Shown piece after piece: positions 37,908 through 47,419 of a stretch of 64,000 nt of DNA (position 1 is the stretch's first letter; each line of letters starts with the position of its first letter). The position numbers and the translations under genes are program-made. The DNA is from Rhodospirillaceae bacterium (GTDB lineage: Bacteria > Pseudomonadota > Alphaproteobacteria > Thalassobaculales > Thalassobaculaceae): contig JAGYJX010000008.1 of NCBI GenBank assembly GCA_018401495.1, positions 124,001 to 188,000 of the forward strand, read 5' to 3'. The notes below the pieces were generated by a model. That model was not told where the DNA came from. It ran no database searches and saw only the letters and a program-made list of their open reading frames with translations.

Positions 37908-40196
37908 CTAACGCCGCAATTCCATCCGCCTGACCGCCCCGGCGGCGAAGCCTTCGGGCGTCAGCGGCACCCGGATCATCCGGCCGTCGCGCCACAGCGG
38001 GACGTGGTCGAGGAAGCTCGCCGAGTTGAACCAGCCGTCCTGGCCGCCGAGCAGCAGGAACCAGTTGGCGTCCGGGTCGGCGAGGTCGGAGAGGTGGCGG
38101 GACTGGCTGCCGAAGCGGGTGGCGTGACGCTCGGTCGTCAGATCGTGCGCGGTCTTCATGAGCGTGGCGCTGGAGCCGCCGACCGGGAAATCGGCGAACG
38201 CGTAGCGCCGCCCCAGCACCGGGACCATGGCGAGCGGGTGGCGCAGCACCATCCGGTGCATGTCGCCCCAGGACCCGAAGCGGCCGAACGGGTCCGCGCG
38301 CGCCCTCGATCCCGACCGCCAGGGCGGCGTCGACCCGCTCTGGATCGGCCGCCTCGACGGCGTCGGCCAGCAGGTCGAACAGCCGCCCGGCACCCTCCAG
38401 CGGCCGGCGCTCGCCGGCATCCATGAAGGCGTTCGCGAAGCCGGCGACGGTCAGCTCGAAGGCCAGCGCGTCCCGGCTGTCGGCCTCGTAGCGGCCGTCC
38501 CAGGCGGCGATCCCGGCGCCGACCGGATCGCCCGGATGGCTGATCGCCAGGCGCGCCGCGAACTGTCGGGCCAGCCGGTGGGCCGACGCCATGTAGGTGT
38601 CGCGCTGCAGCTCCAGCAGCAGTTCGGGCGTGACCGCCTCGGCGGCCGAGAGGGCGCCGTTCATCCGCTCGATGCGGTCGTCGCCGGCGAAGTAGAAGCT
38701 CACCGGCAGGCTGGTGTCGGCGGGCTTGTTGTTGGCCGACGCCAGGTGGCCGGACGCCGGGTTCAGGACGTGCGGCAGGTCGAGCGTGCCGACGGTGGTG
38801 TCCCACGCCGCCCGGTCGGCGAGCGGGCGCACCGGATCCGGGATCGGCCCCGGCTCGCGGACCGGCAGGCGGACCGCCATCACCTGCCCGATGTTGCCCT
38901 CGACGTCGGCGTACAGGAAGTTCTGCCCCGAGACCGACCAGCCCTCGAAGGCCGCCCGGAAGCCCTCGAAGTCGCCGGCGCGGTTGACCTTCAGCATGGC
39001 GGTCAACTCGTCGGACGGGCGGTGGCCCATCCAGGTGAGCGCCACGGTGCCCGCGACCGGCACCGGCGGCGCGTCGGACACGATCGGCCCGGCCGGCGTG
39101 TCGCGCACGGTGACGTCGAGGTCCGGCCACCAGCGCACCCGCAGGCGTTCGGTGCGCTCGACGATGGCGTCGGACGGCAGGCCGGAGACGTCGAACAGGT
39201 CGCTCGACCACGCCCGCATGTTGGTGCCGCCCCAGGCGATCCGCTGGTTGCGGCCGAGCGCCACGAACGGCACGCCCGGGATCATCAGCCCGACCGCGTG
39301 GATCCCGGGCGACTTCATCCCGGCGATCAGCCAGAGGTTCGGCAGGTTCACCCCGAGGTGCGGGTCGTTGGCCATCAGCGCGCCGCCGGTGGCGCTGCGG
39401 GCGGCCGACACCGCGATCGAGTTGCTGCCGGCCTTGCCGGTGCCGGCCGAGGATCTCGGCGAGGACGCCGGCGGAGCCGCCGCTGGAGGCGAAACTGGGC
39501 ACGGAGTCGACGCCGACCGTCTGCAGCCGGGCCCAGAGTTCCGCAAATCCCGGCTGGTCCCGCTCCTTCAGGAGCCCGAACCAGGCGATCCAGGAGACGT
39601 CGACCGAGGCCAGCCGACCGATGGTAAGAACGTCGGCGGCGGTCCAGGGCTCGGGCTCGATGCCGTAGATCCGGAACTCGTGCGGCAGGCGTTCGCGGGC
39701 TGCGGCGTGATCGGCGTAGGCGTTGATGCCGGCGACGAACCTGTCGAGCCAGCGGCGGCTGTCGGCCGGCATCGCCGCCAGGGTGGCCGGCACCGCCTTG
39801 CCGAGGTCGAGGATGCGCAGCGCGTGGTCGATCTCGACCGCCAGCGGCCCGGCGATCTCCGCGGTGCGGCCCTGGCTGACCCGCCGCAGCGTCTCCATCT
39901 GCCCGAGGCGCAGATGGGCGTGCACCAGGCCGAGCGCGTAGGCGAGGTCGCCGTCGCTGCGCGGCCTCGACGAACGGGATCTGGTGGGCGTCCCACTGGA
40001 TGGCGACGGGCCCCTCGAGGTCCAGGCCGGCGGTCGGAAAGTCGGCGAGGCGGGTCTCCAGCGTCGTTGGCTCGGGCAGTGGAGCGAACGCGGCGCAGCC
40101 GCCGAGCAGGCCCCCGAGCAAGGTCGCGGCAACGGCCGTGGCGGTCCCGAGGAGGCGGCGGGCGGATGGCGGGCGGTTCGACGTCGGACGGGGCAT
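37908..40196 (-). CDS. Penicillin acylase family lipoprotein (three frameshifts)
   Basis: Ntn-hydrolase of about 760 residues. N-terminus MPRPTSNRPPSARRLLGTAT leads to a lipobox LLGGCA, so export and lipid anchoring are predicted. After a break near 39965: DGDLAYALGLVHAHLRLGQM, the A-chain motif. After a break near 39452: GSNSIAVSAARSATGGALMA plus NDPHLG, in which the Ser after Gly is the expected autocatalytic nucleophile, and VPFVALGRNQRIAWGGTNM. A third break near 38290 precedes GDMHRMVLRHPLAMVP and the C-terminus. Family members cleave amides such as beta-lactam side chains or acyl-homoserine lactones; substrate unknown. Confidence 0.9.
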
Positions 40197-40315
40197 CGGT
40201 CGCTCGGGCTGCTCCGGGCTTGACGGGCGGCGGCCCGACCCGTGTGATATTGGCGCCGTCGTTGCCATGTCCACTCCCCGCCCATGCCCACTCCCCGACG
40301 AGGAACAGCATCATC

Positions 40316-42370
40316 GTGACCAGCTTGCGCGTGGCCGTCGACATCGGCGGAACCTTCACCGATCTCCAGATCCTGGACGAGTCCACCGGAATCGCTCACG
40401 CGCACAAGGTGCCCACCACCCCCGCCGATCCGTCGGAGGGTCTGATCACCGGCATCCGCGAGGCGTGCGCCACGCTCGGCGTCGGCCCCGAGCGGATCAG
40501 CGCGATCCTGCACGGCACCACCATCGCCACCAACGCGGTGCTCCAGCGCCGGCTGCCGGAGGGCGCGGTGATCACCACCGCCGGGTTCACCGACGTGCTG
40601 GAGATCGGCCGCCACGTCCGCCGGCAGGTCTACGCCAACCGGGCCGAACAGCGCGCGCTGCTGGTGCCGCGCTCGCGGCGCTTCGGGGTGATCGAGCGGG
40701 TGCGGGCCGACGGCGCGGTCGAGACGCCGCTCGACGAAGCGTCGGTGCGCGCGGCCGCCGAGCGGGTGCGGGCGAGCGGGGCGACGGCGGTCGCCATCGC
40801 CTTCCTGCACGCCTACGCCAACCCCGACCACGAGCGCCGCGCCGCCGAGATCGTGCAGGAGATCCTGCCCGACGCCTTCGTGTCCTGCAGCCACAGCGTC
40901 AGCCCCGAGATCCGCGAGTTCGAGCGCACCTCGACGACGGTGCTCAACGCCCTGCTGATGCCGGTGGTCAAGACCTACCTGTCGCGCCTCAAGGGCCGGC
41001 TTGCCGATTCCGGGATTTCCGCCCCGGTCTACCTGGTGCAGTCGAACGGCGGCGTCACCACGCCCGAGATCGCCGGCGAGCAGCCGGCCCGGTTGCTGCT
41101 GTCGGGCCCGTCCGGCGGGGCGCGCGCCGCCGAGGTGCTGGCCGCCGAGCTGGCGGAGCCGAACCTGGTCGCGGTCGACATGGGCGGCACCTCCTACGAC
41201 GTCTCGATCGTTCACGACGGCGCCGTCCGGCTGGTCACGCAGGGCGAAGTCGACGGTCTGCCGGTCCGCCTGCCGATGATCGAGATCCGCACCATCGGCG
41301 CCGGCGGCGGCTCGATCGCCAAGGTCGACGAGACCGGCCGACTGCACGTCGGCCCCGACAGCGCCGGCGCCACCCCGGGGCCGGTGTGCTACCGGCGCGG
41401 CGGCGAGGAGCCGACGGTGACCGACGCCAACCTGGCGCTCGGGCGGATCGACCCCGGGTACTTCCTCGGCGGCGCCATGGACCTGGACGCCGACGGCGCC
41501 GGGCGGGCGCTGATCGACCGGGTGGCGACACCGCTCGGCCTGGAGGCGGGTGCGGCGTCCGAGGGCGTGGTCGCGGTGGCGACGGCGCGGATGGCGGCGG
41601 CGATCCGCCTCAGCCTGTTCGAGAAGGGCCTCGATCCGAAGGATTTCGCGCTGATCTCGTTCGGCGGCGCCGGCGGGCTGCACGCCTGCGACACCGCCGC
41701 CGAGATCGGCGCCTCGCGGGTGGTGTTCCCGCGCGACCCCGGGACCCTCAGCGCCTGGGGCATGCTGTTCGGCGACGTGGTGCACGATCTCGCCCGCTCG
41801 CGCCTGATGCGGGCCGACCCGGCGGCGATACCGGGGCTGCGGGCGGTGGTGGCCGATCTGCACGACGAGGCCGAGGCGCTGCTGGCGCGCGACGGCATCC
41901 CCGAGGCCGACCGCGGGCATCCGGTGACGCTGGACTTCCGCTATCCGGGGCAGGCCTACGAGATCGGCGTGCCGCTGCCGGCCGGTCTGGCCATGCCGGA
42001 GGCGCTCGACCAGGCGGTGGCGGCGTTCCACGACGCCCACGAGCGCCAGTACGCGCACGCCGAGCGGCACGTCGTGCCGGAGGTGGTGACCGTGCGAATG
42101 GCGGCGACCGGCCGGCTGACCCGGCCCGGCGCGCGCCCGTTCGAGGCGGCGCCCGACGGTCGGCCCAAGGGCACCCGCCCGATCCGCATCGCCGGCTCCG
42201 AGCGCGAGGCGGCGGTCTGGGATCGCGCGGCGATGGGCGCCGGCGTCGGCATCGACGGGCCGGCGATCGTCGAGGAACCGCACTCGACCCTGCTGCTGCC
42301 GCCCGGGTGGCGGCTGACCGTGCACCCGACCGGGGCGCTGATCGCGACCCGCATCGCCAAGGAGGCCTGA
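40316..42370 (+). CDS. hyuA: Hydantoinase/oxoprolinase subunit A
   Basis: Intact protein of about 684 residues starting at GTG 40316, with AGGA 11 bp upstream. ATPase-fold motifs: RVAVDIGGTFTDLQILDE, ILHGTTIATNAVLQRR, VYLVQSNGGVTTPEIA, LLLSGPSGGARAA, NLVAVDMGGTSYDVSIV and TIGAGGGSIAKVDE. With subunit B it catalyses ATP-dependent opening of hydantoin or 5-oxoproline-type rings, or related ketone carboxylation; sequence does not decide. Its stop is 3 bp before hyuB. Divergent from the penicillin-acylase gene. Confidence 0.93.
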   Translation: MTSLRVAVDIGGTFTDLQILDESTGIAHAHKVPTTPADPSEGLITGIREACATLGVGPERISAILHGTTIATNAVLQRRLPEGAVITTAGFTDVLEIGRHVRRQVYANRAEQRALLVPRSRRFGVIERVRADGAVETPLDEASVRAAAERVRASGATAVAIAFLHAYANPDHERRAAEIVQEILPDAFVSCSHSVSPEIREFERTSTTVLNALLMPVVKTYLSRLKGRLADSGISAPVYLVQSNGGVTTPEIAGEQPARLLLSGPSGGARAAEVLAAELAEPNLVAVDMGGTSYDVSIVHDGAVRLVTQGEVDGLPVRLPMIEIRTIGAGGGSIAKVDETGRLHVGPDSAGATPGPVCYRRGGEEPTVTDANLALGRIDPGYFLGGAMDLDADGAGRALIDRVATPLGLEAGAASEGVVAVATARMAAAIRLSLFEKGLDPKDFALISFGGAGGLHACDTAAEIGASRVVFPRDPGTLSAWGMLFGDVVHDLARSRLMRADPAAIPGLRAVVADLHDEAEALLARDGIPEADRGHPVTLDFRYPGQAYEIGVPLPAGLAMPEALDQAVAAFHDAHERQYAHAERHVVPEVVTVRMAATGRLTRPGARPFEAAPDGRPKGTRPIRIAGSEREAAVWDRAAMGAGVGIDGPAIVEEPHSTLLLPPGWRLTVHPTGALIATRIAKEA

Positions 42371-42373
42371 CCC

Positions 42374-44023
42374 ATGGACGAACTCGACCCGATCCAGGTG
42401 GAGATCATCCGCAACGCCCTGGTGGCGGCCGCCGAGGAGATGAGCGTGACGGTCTGGCGCACCAGCCGCAGCGCGGTGGTGCGCGAGATCCTCGACTACT
42501 CGATCTCGGTGTTCGACGCGCACGGCCGCAGCACCGCGCAGTCGGCGGCGATGCCGGTGCACCTGAACTCGATGCCGGCCTGCCTCGACGAGATTCTCGC
42601 CAACCACATCCCGATCGAGGAGTGGAACGAGGGCGACATCATCATCACCAACGATCCCTACGCCGGCGGCCAGCACCTGCCGGACATCCAGACCTTCAAA
42701 CCGGTGTTCCTGGACGGCCAGCGCATCGCCATCGCCGGCATCCTGGTGCACCACCTCGACGTCGGTGGCGGCGCTGCCGGGTCCTATGACGCGAGCGCCA
42801 CCGAGATCTACCAGGAGGGCTTCCGGATGCCGCCGCTGAAGCTCGCCGAGGGCGGCAAGCGCAACGAGGCGGTGATCAAGCTGCTGCTGCGCAACAGCCG
42901 GGAGCCGGTGAACGTCGGCGGCGACTTCGCCTCGCAGCTGGCGGCCCTCGACACCGGCGTCGCCAACCTGCAGCGCATCGGCCGGCGCTACGGCCCGGCC
43001 ACCCTGGCGGCTGCCGCCGAGCGCATCCAGGCGCAGTCCGAGGCCGCCATGCGGGCCGCGATCGCGCGGATCCCGGACGGGACCTACCATTTCGAGGATT
43101 TCGTCGACGACGACGGCATCGAGCGCGACCGGCCGCTGCGGATCCGGGTAGCCCTCACGGTGGCCGGCGACTCCGTCACCGTCGACCTCGACGGCTCTTC
43201 GCCGCAGGCGGTGGGGCCGGTGAACTGCACGCTGAACATGACGCGCTCGGCGGTGATCTGCGGTGTGATGATGGCGCTCGGCGCCGACGTGCCGGCCAAC
43301 GCCGGGTGCTACCGCCCGGTGACGGTGAAGGCGCCGGAGGGGCTGGTGGTCAACGCCCGGTCGCCGGCGCCGGTCGCCAACCGCATGGCTACCGGGCACC
43401 GGATCGTGACGACCGTGCTCGGCGCCTTCGCCGAGGCCATGCCGGGGCAGGTGCCGGCGGCCTATTACGGGGTCAGCTACGCGTATGCCCTGAACTGCTT
43501 CATGGCCGACGGCACCCGACGGGTCTATTTCGACCTGGAGTGCGGCGGCTGGGGTGCCCACCCCGAGGAGGACGGCGCCAGCGCGTTCTCCTGCGGGTTC
43601 CACAACATCGCCAACGCGCCGGTGGAGATGCTGGAGAACACCCTGCCGGTGACCTTCACCGAGTACGCCCTGGCGCCTGGAAGCGGCGGGCGCGGGCGAA
43701 CCCGCGGTGGCCTCGGGTTGTCGCGGGCGTTCCGCCTGGACGCCCCGGAGGGCGCGTTCGCCGCCAACCTGGAGCGCTTCAAGTTCGCGCCCTACGGTCT
43801 CGCCGGCGGCGAGGCCGGGCAGCCCGGACGATTGACCATCACCCGCGCGGGGTCGTCGGTGGCCGAGGACCTGCCGTCGAAGGTGTCGGGCCTGAAGGTG
43901 GCGCGCGGCGACGTGCTGCGGCTCCAGACCGCCGGCGGCGGCGGCTACGGCCCACCCGCCGAGCGCCCGCGCGCGGCCATCGAGCGGGACCGGGCCGAGG
44001 GCTACGCGGAGACCAGCGGCTGA
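42374..44023 (+). CDS. hyuB: Hydantoinase/oxoprolinase subunit B
   Basis: Intact 549-residue cytosolic partner of HyuA: MDELDPIQVEIIRNALVAAA, REILDYSISVFDAHG, ITNDPYAGGQHLPDI, ILVHHLDVGGGAAGS and FEDFVDDDGIERDRP are family hallmarks, and the C-terminal PSKVSGLKVARGDVLRLQT plus AGGGGYGPP closes the protein. Co-transcribed with hyuA. The two subunits form a single ATP-dependent amidohydrolase. Confidence 0.95.
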   Translation: MDELDPIQVEIIRNALVAAAEEMSVTVWRTSRSAVVREILDYSISVFDAHGRSTAQSAAMPVHLNSMPACLDEILANHIPIEEWNEGDIIITNDPYAGGQHLPDIQTFKPVFLDGQRIAIAGILVHHLDVGGGAAGSYDASATEIYQEGFRMPPLKLAEGGKRNEAVIKLLLRNSREPVNVGGDFASQLAALDTGVANLQRIGRRYGPATLAAAAERIQAQSEAAMRAAIARIPDGTYHFEDFVDDDGIERDRPLRIRVALTVAGDSVTVDLDGSSPQAVGPVNCTLNMTRSAVICGVMMALGADVPANAGCYRPVTVKAPEGLVVNARSPAPVANRMATGHRIVTTVLGAFAEAMPGQVPAAYYGVSYAYALNCFMADGTRRVYFDLECGGWGAHPEEDGASAFSCGFHNIANAPVEMLENTLPVTFTEYALAPGSGGRGRTRGGLGLSRAFRLDAPEGAFAANLERFKFAPYGLAGGEAGQPGRLTITRAGSSVAEDLPSKVSGLKVARGDVLRLQTAGGGGYGPPAERPRAAIERDRAEGYAETSG

Positions 44024-44029
44024 CCGCAC

Positions 44030-44386
44030 CTACGAGGCGTGGCCGGGGTCGGGGGCCGGCTCCGGCAGCTTCGCGAGGTGAGTGTCCGCCCAGCCTTCGC
44101 CGGCCGACACAATGCAGCTTGGCCCCCCGGGAATGGTCACCGCGATCGTCCAGGTGCCGTTCTCCGAGGTGAACACCTGCACCAGGTTGCCGGCGGCGTC
44201 GACGCCTTCCCCGGTCACCGCCTCACCGAACTGCTGGTCCAGCTTTTCGGTGAGCGCCTTTTGCGGCGCGCAGGACGCGGGTGATGGCTGGCCGAGGGAC
44301 TGGGCGTCGGCACTGGGCGATGCGACCACGACACCCAGGGCGAGGACGGCTGCCGTCGCCGCAAAACGATTGTCGTGTCCTGTCAT
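44030..44386 (-). CDS. Small secreted hypothetical protein
   Basis: Intact 118-residue protein with a Sec signal peptide (FAATAAVLALGVVVASPS, cleavage near ADAQS). The mature part has CAPQKALTEKLDQQFGEAV, a VQVFTSENGTWTIAVTIP beta-hairpin and SCIVSAGEGW. The two cysteines could pair in the periplasm. The pattern recurs in uncharacterised alphaproteobacterial exported proteins. It converges on hyuB with 6 bp between. Function unknown. Confidence 0.7.
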   Translation of the reverse strand: MTGHDNRFAATAAVLALGVVVASPSADAQSLGQPSPASCAPQKALTEKLDQQFGEAVTGEGVDAAGNLVQVFTSENGTWTIAVTIPGGPSCIVSAGEGWADTHLAKLPEPAPDPGHAS

Positions 44387-44752
44387 GATTCGTCATCCTT
44401 TCTGAAACCGCAGCGCGGTTCCCATCTGCGACCCGTCAGGCGTCGCAGTCATCGCCGACAGCTGGCAAGGCTTGTCACGGAGCCAGGCGCGCGACGAAAG
44501 TCAGGTCATTCCAATACCCAAAGGAAAATCGGTCAACTGAACGCTACAGGTGCCGTTTACTGTTCGTCCCAGTCGGTTGCGTGGGCGCCCTGTTGGCCGA
44601 ACAACCGTAGCAATCGAAGCCGCAACTATCCAAATGCTGGAATGGTTGCATTCTCCGGCGCTCCAGACACCAAGTGACACCCGCGCGTCACGGCCGTTGC
44701 GACCGGCGGCCCCGCATGCTTGGCTCTGCGCGCACCGCAGGAGACAGCGCCC
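44387..44752. other. Intergenic region, nothing recognised
   Basis: 366 bp between the divergent secreted-protein and aldolase genes. Base composition is noticeably less GC-rich between about 44500 and 44660. It must hold two promoters, but I found no convincing boxes, hairpin, RNA gene or conserved reading frame. Confidence 0.5.
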
Positions 44753-45532
44753 ATGTTCCGCCCGAATCACCTCAAGACCATCATCGCCGCCGGGGAACCC
44801 GCCCTCGGCGTCTGGCTGCAACTCGGCGAGCCGTCGATCGCCGAGATCGCCAGCCTCGCCGGCTACGATTTTCTGATCCTCGACAACGAGCACGGCCCGG
44901 CCTCGATCGAGGCCACCGTGCACTCGATGCGCGCCGCCCAGGCCGGCCGGTCGACCGTGATGGTCCGGGTGCCGGGCCAGGATCCCGACTATCTCAAGCG
45001 GATCCTGGACGCCGGCGCCGAGGCGATCATGGTGCCGATGGTCGAGACCGCCGAGCAGGCGCGCGCCGTGGTCGCCGCCTGCAAATACCCGCCGACCGGC
45101 CGGCGTGGCTACTCCGCCCCGACCGTCCGGGCGTCGGGCTACGGGGCCGATCCGACCTACGCCGCCACCGCCAACGACACGCTGTTCATCTGCGTCCAGA
45201 TCGAATCCGACACCGCGGTGGCGGAGGCCGGCGCGATCGCGGCGGTCGAGGGCGTCGACCTGGTGTTCATCGGGGTCGCCGACCTGTCCGGCTCGATCGG
45301 CCTGCTCGGGCAGCCGGGCCGGCCGGAAGTCGACGCCCAGATCCGCAAGGCCGAGGCGGCGGTGAAGGCCGCCGGCAAGCCGCTGGGGACGATCCCGCGG
45401 CCCGGCCACAGCGTCGTGGACCTCGCCGGCGAGGGCTACATGTTCCTGGCTGGGGTGGCGGATTCCGGGGCCCTGCGCGCCGCGTTCACCGCCGACGTGG
45501 CGGCCTTCGCCGGCGCCAAGAAGCGCGGCTGA
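44753..45532 (+). CDS. HpcH/HpaI-family aldolase
   Basis: Intact 259-residue class II aldolase: LGVWLQLGEPSIAEIASLAG, FLILDNEHGPASIEA, AGAEAIMVPMVETAEQA, GRRGYSAPTVRASGYG and FICVQIESDTAV, where the Glu of QIES and the Asp of GVADLSGSIG are the expected metal ligands. These enzymes cleave 4-hydroxy-2-oxo acids to pyruvate and an aldehyde in aromatic or sugar-acid breakdown. AGGAGA 9 bp upstream supports ATG 44753. No pathway partner is adjacent. Confidence 0.92.
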   Translation: MFRPNHLKTIIAAGEPALGVWLQLGEPSIAEIASLAGYDFLILDNEHGPASIEATVHSMRAAQAGRSTVMVRVPGQDPDYLKRILDAGAEAIMVPMVETAEQARAVVAACKYPPTGRRGYSAPTVRASGYGADPTYAATANDTLFICVQIESDTAVAEAGAIAAVEGVDLVFIGVADLSGSIGLLGQPGRPEVDAQIRKAEAAVKAAGKPLGTIPRPGHSVVDLAGEGYMFLAGVADSGALRAAFTADVAAFAGAKKRG

Positions 45533-45540
45533 TGTCCGGC

Positions 45541-45571
45541 TGGCGTGACGGCGCCGGGCGCCGTCACGCCA
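45541..45571. terminator. Perfect 14-bp inverted repeat between convergent genes
   Basis: TGGCGTGACGGCGC-CGG-GCGCCGTCACGCCA has no mismatches and lies 8 bp past the aldolase stop. It also contains the stop codon of the symporter gene (45564-45566). It is well placed as a bidirectional terminator, though no U-tract follows on either strand. Confidence 0.75.
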
Positions 45572-46904
45572 GCGCCGACCGCAGCAGGATCAGCGCGATC
45601 GCCGTCGGAACGGCGACGCGCAGCAGCCAGAGCCAGACCGCGCCGGCGCGGGTGCCGCCGAGATCGGCCTCGCGCAGCGCCACCGCGCGCTCGATCCGCC
45701 AGCCGACGAACAGCGCGATCGCCAGCCCGCCGGCCGGCAGCAGCAGGTTGGATACCGCGGCGTCGACGGCGTCGAGGATTCCGTAGCCGCCGATCCGGAT
45801 GTGTGCCAGCAGCCCGAAGCCGAGCGCCGACGGCAGGCCGAGCAGGAAGATGGCGGCGGTCGCCGCCACCGTCGCCGTCCGCCGCGTGGCGCCCAGGCGG
45901 CGGATGGCGACCGCGACCGGCACCTCCAGCAGCGAGACCATCGAGGTCAGCGCCGCCGCCGTCAGCAGCAGGAAGAACAGGGTGCCGACGATCCGGCCGC
46001 CGGGCATCGCCAGGAAGATCTGCGGCAGGGTGATGAACGCCAGTTCCGGGCCGGCCGCCGGGTCCAGGCCGAAGGCGAACACCGCCGGGAAGATCGCCAG
46101 GCCGGCGACCACCGCGAACAGCGTGTCGCCGGCGACGATGGCGGCGGCCGAGGCCGGCAGCGCGAAGCCGCGCGGCAGGTAGCTGCCGTAGGTGGCGAAC
46201 ACCGCCATGCCGACGCCGAGCGAGAAGAACGCCTGGCCGAGGGCGGCCGCGTACACTTCCGGGCGGCCGAACGCCGACCAGTCGGGCGCCAGCAGGAAGC
46301 GGACGCCGGCGCCCGACCCCGGCAGCGATACCGCGTAGATCGCGAGGCCGACGATGATCGCCGCCAGCGTCGGCATCAGCCAGCGGTTGACGCGCTCGAT
46401 CCCGCCCTGCACGCCGCCGGCGACCACCAGCGCCGCCGCGGCCAGCATCGCCGCCTGCCACAGCACCGGCTCGACGCCGCCGCCGATGAACGCCCGGAAG
46501 TAACCGCCATACCCGGCGGCCGCGGCGGTCCACAGGGTGCCGGTGGCCGCCCCGACCCCGTAGCCGAGCGCCCAGCCGGCGATCACCGCGTAGTAGCTGA
46601 GGATCAGCGCGGCGCCGAGCACCGCCAGCCAGCCGGCAAGCCGCCAGCGACCGGTGTCGCCCGGGGCCGTCACCGAGAAGGCGGCGACGGCGTCGCCCTG
46701 GGCGCGCCGTCCCATCGACAGCTCGGCGATCACCAGCGGCAGCCCGATCAGCAGGATGAACGCCAGGTAGACGATCAGGAAGACGCCGCCGCCGTTGTCG
46801 CCCGCGACATAGGCGAACCGCCAGATGTTGCCGAGGCCGACGGCGGAGCCGATGGTCGCCAGCACGAAGCCGGTCCGCGTACCCCACTGCTCGCGGGCGC
46901 TCAT
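45564..46904 (-). CDS. Neurotransmitter:sodium symporter family (SNF) transporter
   Basis: Intact 446-residue inner-membrane protein with about 11-12 helices. Helix 1 holds the unwound sodium/substrate motif GSAVGLGNIWRFAYVAGDNG; also FLIVYLAFILLIGLPLVIAE, GQAFFSLGVGMAVFATYGSY and SLLEVPVAVAIRRLG. Bacterial relatives such as LeuT-type proteins take up hydrophobic amino acids or amines with sodium. The start overlaps the DUF2937 stop (ATGA), so the pair is coupled. Confidence 0.95.
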   Translation of the reverse strand: MSAREQWGTRTGFVLATIGSAVGLGNIWRFAYVAGDNGGGVFLIVYLAFILLIGLPLVIAELSMGRRAQGDAVAAFSVTAPGDTGRWRLAGWLAVLGAALILSYYAVIAGWALGYGVGAATGTLWTAAAAGYGGYFRAFIGGGVEPVLWQAAMLAAAALVVAGGVQGGIERVNRWLMPTLAAIIVGLAIYAVSLPGSGAGVRFLLAPDWSAFGRPEVYAAALGQAFFSLGVGMAVFATYGSYLPRGFALPASAAAIVAGDTLFAVVAGLAIFPAVFAFGLDPAAGPELAFITLPQIFLAMPGGRIVGTLFFLLLTAAALTSMVSLLEVPVAVAIRRLGATRRTATVAATAAIFLLGLPSALGFGLLAHIRIGGYGILDAVDAAVSNLLLPAGGLAIALFVGWRIERAVALREADLGGTRAGAVWLWLLRVAVPTAIALILLRSALA

Positions 46905-47409
46905 CGGCCCCCGGGCGCGCCGGCCGGCGGCTCCAGCGGTCGAGCCAGCCGGCGGCGGCGGCGGCGAGCGCGTGCACCAGCCAGCCGAGACCGAGCCCGA
47001 CGGCGCCCCAGCGCAGATCCAGGCTGAGGCTCGGGGTCCACTGCTGGTAGGCGCGCTCCAGGATCATCCGGTCGTGCGAGCGCGCCACCACCCACGGCCG
47101 CTTCCAGGGGCCGGCCTCGGCCAGGTCGCGCTCCAGCCGGTCGAGGACCGTCACCCGCTCGGCGAGGCGGTCCACGGCCTCGCCGGTCTTGCGGAAGGCG
47201 ATGTCCTCGCTGGCGTTCAGGCGACGGCGGTAGTCCTCGAAGCCGAGGCCGGCGCTGGCCGCCGCGCGCTCGAAGGTCGCGAGGGTGGAGCGCGCCTCGT
47301 CGAGGGCGCCGCCGAGGCGCTGGGTGTAGGCGTCGACGAACATCGGCACCTGCGAGCCGCCGACGGCGCCGCCGAGCACGAAGACCAGGAACACCAGGTC
47401 GCGGATCAT
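46901..47409 (-). CDS. DUF2937 membrane protein (frameshifted near its end)
   Basis: About 169 residues. N-terminal membrane segment IRDLVFLVFVLGGAVGGSQV, then YTQRLGGALDEARSTLATFE, a long helical periplasmic or coiled part, RPWVVARSHDRMILERAYQQ and a second membrane helix GLGLGWLVHALAAAAAGWL. This matches DUF2937. A one-base error near 46945 must be fixed to reach the stop that overlaps the symporter ATG. ATG 47409 and GTG 47415 are both possible starts. Function unknown; coupling suggests a role with the symporter. Confidence 0.75.
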
Positions 47410-47419
47410 TCCCACCGGG

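Noticed and set aside
38156-44029. Very long minus-strand open frame of nearly 2000 codons
   Set aside because: It is the high-GC shadow of hyuA and hyuB on the opposite strand; only its end coincides with part of the penicillin-acylase gene. The translation is low-complexity Arg/His/Gly sequence without family motifs.
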